From positions 1-59,574 of the forward strand of contig NZ_LZSC01000078.1 of assembly GCF_001665235.1 (NCBI RefSeq): a stretch of DNA of 59,574 nucleotides, in the 5' to 3' direction. This document shows, piece after piece, positions 56,709 through 59,574 of this stretch; position 1 is the stretch's first letter, and each line of letters starts with the position of its first letter. This DNA is from Mycobacterium sp. 1100029.7 (GTDB taxonomy: Bacteria > Actinomycetota > Actinomycetes > Mycobacteriales > Mycobacteriaceae). The notes below the pieces were generated by a model. The model made no database searches. It had not been told where the DNA came from and worked only from the letters and a program-made list of their open reading frames with translations. Made by a program: the position numbers and the translations under genes.

Positions 56709-57872
56709 GTGATCAATCCATTCGCCGGACAAGCCGACATACCCAACCGGGAAGGTGCGTGGGCCCAGCAGGCCGAAGCCGAGCTGTCGACCCGTCGCCA
56801 CAAAGAAGAGATCGAACGCTGCCTCGCGCACGGGCTCGAAGCGGCTCCCACCATCAATGACCGCACGCTGTCGACCTTCTCCCGCGGCGAGCTGCCGCAC
56901 TTCGCCGGCGAACGCGGCACCTTCCTGAAATGTCCGTTCCTGGAAGACGTGCACGACGTCGGTGACGCCGAGGTCGCGGTCTTCGGGGCGCCGCTGGACG
57001 CCGGGACCACCTACCGGCCCGGTACTCGGTTCGGCCCGATGGGAATTCGCCGCTCCACCAACCTATTCGGCACGTACTGCTACGAGCTGGGCGTTGACCT
57101 CCGCGAACAGCTCAACATCGTCGACATCGGCGACGTCCTCACCATCCCCGCGAACATCGAGAAGTCGTTCGACCAGATCAGCACGGCCATGTCGCATGTG
57201 GTGTCCCAAGGGGTGTTCCCGGTGATCCTCGGCGGCGACCACTCGATCGGATTCCCAACCGTGCGGGGCCTGGCCCCCCACATGGACGGCAACGTCGGCA
57301 TCATCCACTTCGACCGCCACGTCGACACGCAGGAAACCGATCTCGACGAGCGGATGCACACGACGCCGTGGTTCCACGCCACCAACATCAAGAACGCACC
57401 GGCGACCAACCTGGTCCAGATCGGTATCGGCGGATGGCAGGCCCCCCGGGCCGGCGTCGAGGTGGGCCGGAAGCGGGGCAGCACGGTCATCACCGTCGGC
57501 GACGTCGAACGGGTCGGAATCGAGAAGATCGCCGAAACGGCGCTGGAGATTGCCTGGAAAGACGCCAAGGCGGTGTACCTGTCCTTCGACATCGACGTGA
57601 TCGACGCCGGTTTCGTCCCGGGTACCGGGTGGCCGGAGCCCGGTGGTCTGCTGCCCCGCGAGGCGCTCAACCTGATCCGGCTGATCTCCGAGCCCGGGCT
57701 CAACGGCATCGAGGTGGTGGAGTGCTCCCCGCCTTACGACTGGGCCGAGCAGACCGCATTGTTGAGCAGCCGGGTGATCCTGGACAGCCTCGCGGTCATG
57801 GTTAGGGCAGGCAAGCTCGGCAAGAAGCCGGCCGCACTCAAGCGGCACGCCTGGGGCCCGTTCAGTGACTAA
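56709..57872 (+). CDS. Ureohydrolase of the agmatinase family, probable Ni-dependent guanidine hydrolase
   Basis: 387 aa from GTG 56709. The binuclear metal ligands of the arginase/agmatinase fold are present: GGDHS (His178), DRHVDT (Asp202, His204, Asp206) and SFDIDVID (Asp294, Asp296). The second motif is DRHVD, not the canonical DAHxD, and the third ends DAGFVPG instead of DPAxxPG. An ~85-residue N-terminal extension makes it longer than agmatinases (~300 aa). The extension and the TPWFHATNI, GIGGWQAPR and GWPEPGGLLP segments resemble GdmH-type guanidine hydrolases, which make urea plus ammonia and need Ni(II). The neighbouring UreG/UreD would suit nickel delivery. Ureohydrolase assignment is firm; guanidine is inference. 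Confidence 0.75.
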   Translation: MINPFAGQADIPNREGAWAQQAEAELSTRRHKEEIERCLAHGLEAAPTINDRTLSTFSRGELPHFAGERGTFLKCPFLEDVHDVGDAEVAVFGAPLDAGTTYRPGTRFGPMGIRRSTNLFGTYCYELGVDLREQLNIVDIGDVLTIPANIEKSFDQISTAMSHVVSQGVFPVILGGDHSIGFPTVRGLAPHMDGNVGIIHFDRHVDTQETDLDERMHTTPWFHATNIKNAPATNLVQIGIGGWQAPRAGVEVGRKRGSTVITVGDVERVGIEKIAETALEIAWKDAKAVYLSFDIDVIDAGFVPGTGWPEPGGLLPREALNLIRLISEPGLNGIEVVECSPPYDWAEQTALLSSRVILDSLAVMVRAGKLGKKPAALKRHAWGPFSD

Positions 57873-58442
57873 CCGTTCGACGACGGAGCCGCCTTTCGTC
57901 GCCTAATCGGAGCCGCTTGGGACCCGAAACGTCGAGAGCTCGGAATGCCAACCAGTGAGTCAACTTGCTCAGTGGTCATCTAGCTAACTAATTTGCTCAG
58001 CTTTCGTGGGCGGGCTGTCTGCTGCAGTATGCACCGACGGCCGTCCCGGGAGTGGGTATCGATTCGGTAGTTCACCGCTGCCGCGGTCGCGCCTGGAAAC
58101 GAACCGGCGCGACCGGCGGTCGAAGGTAAAACGCTGTGCTGGAGTAACGTTCGTCGTTGTTCAGCCGATGCTGCTGTGGCGTTCAAAGTCGGCTTTCCAT
58201 CGTCGGGGACGCTGTCGGTCCGGGCGCCGTGGTGCACCTGGTCGGCCCGGTCTCGCCAGCGCTCGGGGCGCATGAGGGGCCCTTTCAGTTAATTCTCAGT
58301 AGTTAACCATGGTTATTCCAGCCGCGTCCGTGGATATTTTTCGTGTGCGGCAACCTCGGCGTCAAAACGCCGTTCTGCGTGCGCTGGTGCCAGCCGCCGC
58401 ACACGAACCTGCGTCTGGACGACGCGTTACGGGGGTTACGTA
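57873..58442. other. 570-base intergenic region before the PPE gene
   Basis: No coding sequence with mycobacterial character. No PE gene precedes the PPE. TTGCTCAG occurs twice near 57965-58000. AT-rich segment CAGTTAATTCTCAGTAGTTAACC (58287-58309, written as pieces of a palindrome-like GTTAA.../...TTAAC) could hold the PPE promoter. GGGGG precedes the PPE GTG. Confidence 0.4.
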
Positions 58443-59574
58443 GTGGACTATGCGGCGCTACCGCCCGAGATCAATTCCGGGCGGATGTACGCGGGCGCGG
58501 GGGTGGGGCCACTGGTTGCGGCCAGTTCGGCGTGGGACGCCTTGGCGGCGGAGTTGAGTTCCGCGGCGGCGTCCTATCGGTCGGTGGTGTCGGAGCTGAC
58601 GGGCGGGCCGTGGGTGGGCCCGTCGTCGGGGGCGATGGCGGCCGCGGTGGCGCCGTATGTGACCTGGATGAATTCGACTGCCGCACAAGCACAACAGACC
58701 GCCAGCCAGTTGACGTCGGCGGTGGCCGCGTACGAGGCCGCATTCGCCGCGACGGTGCCGCCACCGGAGATCGAAGTCAACCGGGCGCTGCTGGCGTCAT
58801 TGGTGGCCACCAACGTGCTCGGGCAGAACACCCCGGCGATCGCGAGCACCGAGGCACAGTACTCCGAGATGTGGGCCCAGGACGCGGCGGCGATGTACGG
58901 CTACGCCGGCGCCTCGGCGGCCGCAACCAAGCTGACGCCGTTCAGTCCGGCGCCGCAGACCACCGACCCGTCCGGCACGCAACTGCAAGCGGCGTCGGTC
59001 AACCAGGCCGCCGGATCCACGACCGGGGCCAGCACACGCTCGGCCCTGGCGGCCGTGCCCAACACGCTGCAGAAGTTGTCGACGGGGTCGGTCGCCACGC
59101 CGGCCGACCTGGATCCGCACCTGGGCAGCCTGCTCGACACCCCGACCGGCGGCCCCACCGGCTTGAACCTGCTCACCCAGAACATCGGCAACTGGGCCCT
59201 GGTCATCAGTGGGCCGTTGTTCACCGCTTCGGGCATCACGCCGCTGTTCGGCAGTTTGTACACCCTTGCCCTTCCGGCGACGGCCGCCGCGGCCAGCGAC
59301 GTCTCCCCGGCCGATGCCGGGCTGGGCAACCTGGTGAGTTCACCCGATACGGGTGCCGGTTCCGTTTCGGCAAGCGTGGGCAAGTCGGCCACGGTCGGTG
59401 AACTGTCGGTCCCGCAGTCTTGGGGCGAGTCTCCCGCTGTTCGGCTGGCCAGCAGCGCATCGCCGTTGCCTGCTGCCGCAGGGGCCGGTGCACCGGAGGC
59501 CGCGGCGGCCGCGCCCGGAGGGTTCTTCGGCATTCCGCCGATCGGCAGCCTGGTCAACGCTCCCCGGGGTGAGC
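58443..59574 (+). CDS. PPE family protein, SVP subfamily (3' end cut by window)
   Basis: 377 codons seen, from GTG 58443 (VDYAALPPEINSGRMYAGAG); no stop before the window edge. The PPE helical domain (~residues 1-175) has PPE at 7-9 and the WxG (GPWVGPSSG). The C-terminal part holds GELSVPQSW, an exact match to the PPE-SVP motif GxxSVPxxW. PPE proteins are exported by ESX (mainly ESX-5) with a PE partner; no PE or ESX gene is adjacent, so the partner lies elsewhere. Expected total is near 400 aa, so only a few residues are missing. Confidence 0.9.
   Translation, partial: MDYAALPPEINSGRMYAGAGVGPLVAASSAWDALAAELSSAAASYRSVVSELTGGPWVGPSSGAMAAAVAPYVTWMNSTAAQAQQTASQLTSAVAAYEAAFAATVPPPEIEVNRALLASLVATNVLGQNTPAIASTEAQYSEMWAQDAAAMYGYAGASAAATKLTPFSPAPQTTDPSGTQLQAASVNQAAGSTTGASTRSALAAVPNTLQKLSTGSVATPADLDPHLGSLLDTPTGGPTGLNLLTQNIGNWALVISGPLFTASGITPLFGSLYTLALPATAAAASDVSPADAGLGNLVSSPDTGAGSVSASVGKSATVGELSVPQSWGESPAVRLASSASPLPAAAGAGAPEAAAAAPGGFFGIPPIGSLVNAPRGE

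Noticed and set aside
1..59574. CRISPR arrays, tRNA or rRNA genes
   Set aside because: I saw no regularly spaced short repeats, no tRNA-like cloverleaf with TTCGANNC-type T-arm in the intergenic gaps, and no rRNA sequence.

Overview
The window is high-GC actinobacterial DNA and almost certainly comes from a Mycobacterium. It carries antigen 85B, an Rpf resuscitation factor, LppE, CYP140, the alanine-proline-rich antigen Apa, LldD2, an OxyR/AhpCD module, IdeR-type iron boxes and a PPE-SVP protein. From about 3.6 kb to 56.3 kb the backbone follows, in inverted orientation, the M. tuberculosis block Rv1886c (fbpB) to Rv1852 (ureG); those Rv equivalences are from memory. Lon, a functional-looking OxyR and many extra genes argue for a non-tuberculous species.

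Layout. 1-0.92 kb: a fold-back junction with a perfect 77-base inverted repeat that splits a YceI-like gene and strands a P450 3' end. 1-9.8 kb: a methyltransferase, then a secreted or cell-envelope run (fbpB, chorismate mutase, rpfC, SRPBCC, SDR, lppE, cyp140) and a dienelactone-hydrolase lipoprotein. 10.4-12.7 kb: an accessory island of very small genes. Its core is four related 33-41 aa peptides, each with a hydrophobic leader and cysteine at residue 24, with structured leaders and hairpin terminators; a 45-aa membrane peptide and a 57-aa cysteine-rich protein lie among them. 12.9-20.2 kb: membrane adenylate cyclase, acyltransferase/SRPBCC pair, arsR-cadI, and a glnA3/amidohydrolase/CMD operon. 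20.3-31 kb: MFS exporter, bfrA and bfd divergent around two abutting iron boxes, crotonase, F420-type protein, oxyR divergent from ahpCD, GH13 enzyme, lldD2. 31-46 kb: lon, DNA-repair-like proteins, a thiolase/CoA-transferase/Rv1868-like lipid-metabolism operon, uppP, SDR, phosphoketolase. 46-53 kb: CPBP protease, adhA, two YeaQ-type membrane proteins, apa, modABC. 53-59.6 kb: ndh, ureD, ureG, then a ureohydrolase and a PPE gene cut by the window end.

Functional reading. Two places stand out. First, the micro-lipopeptide cluster at 10.4-12.7 kb: cysteine 24 is invariant, and two leaders share a hairpin in which six of seven base pairs differ yet still pair. I do not recognise it as a described family. 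Second, ureG and ureD (nickel-delivery proteins) are present but ureA, B, C and F are absent where they would be expected. In their place, divergently oriented, is a 387-aa ureohydrolase resembling the nickel-dependent guanidine hydrolases, which suggests nickel delivery to a guanidinase rather than to urease.
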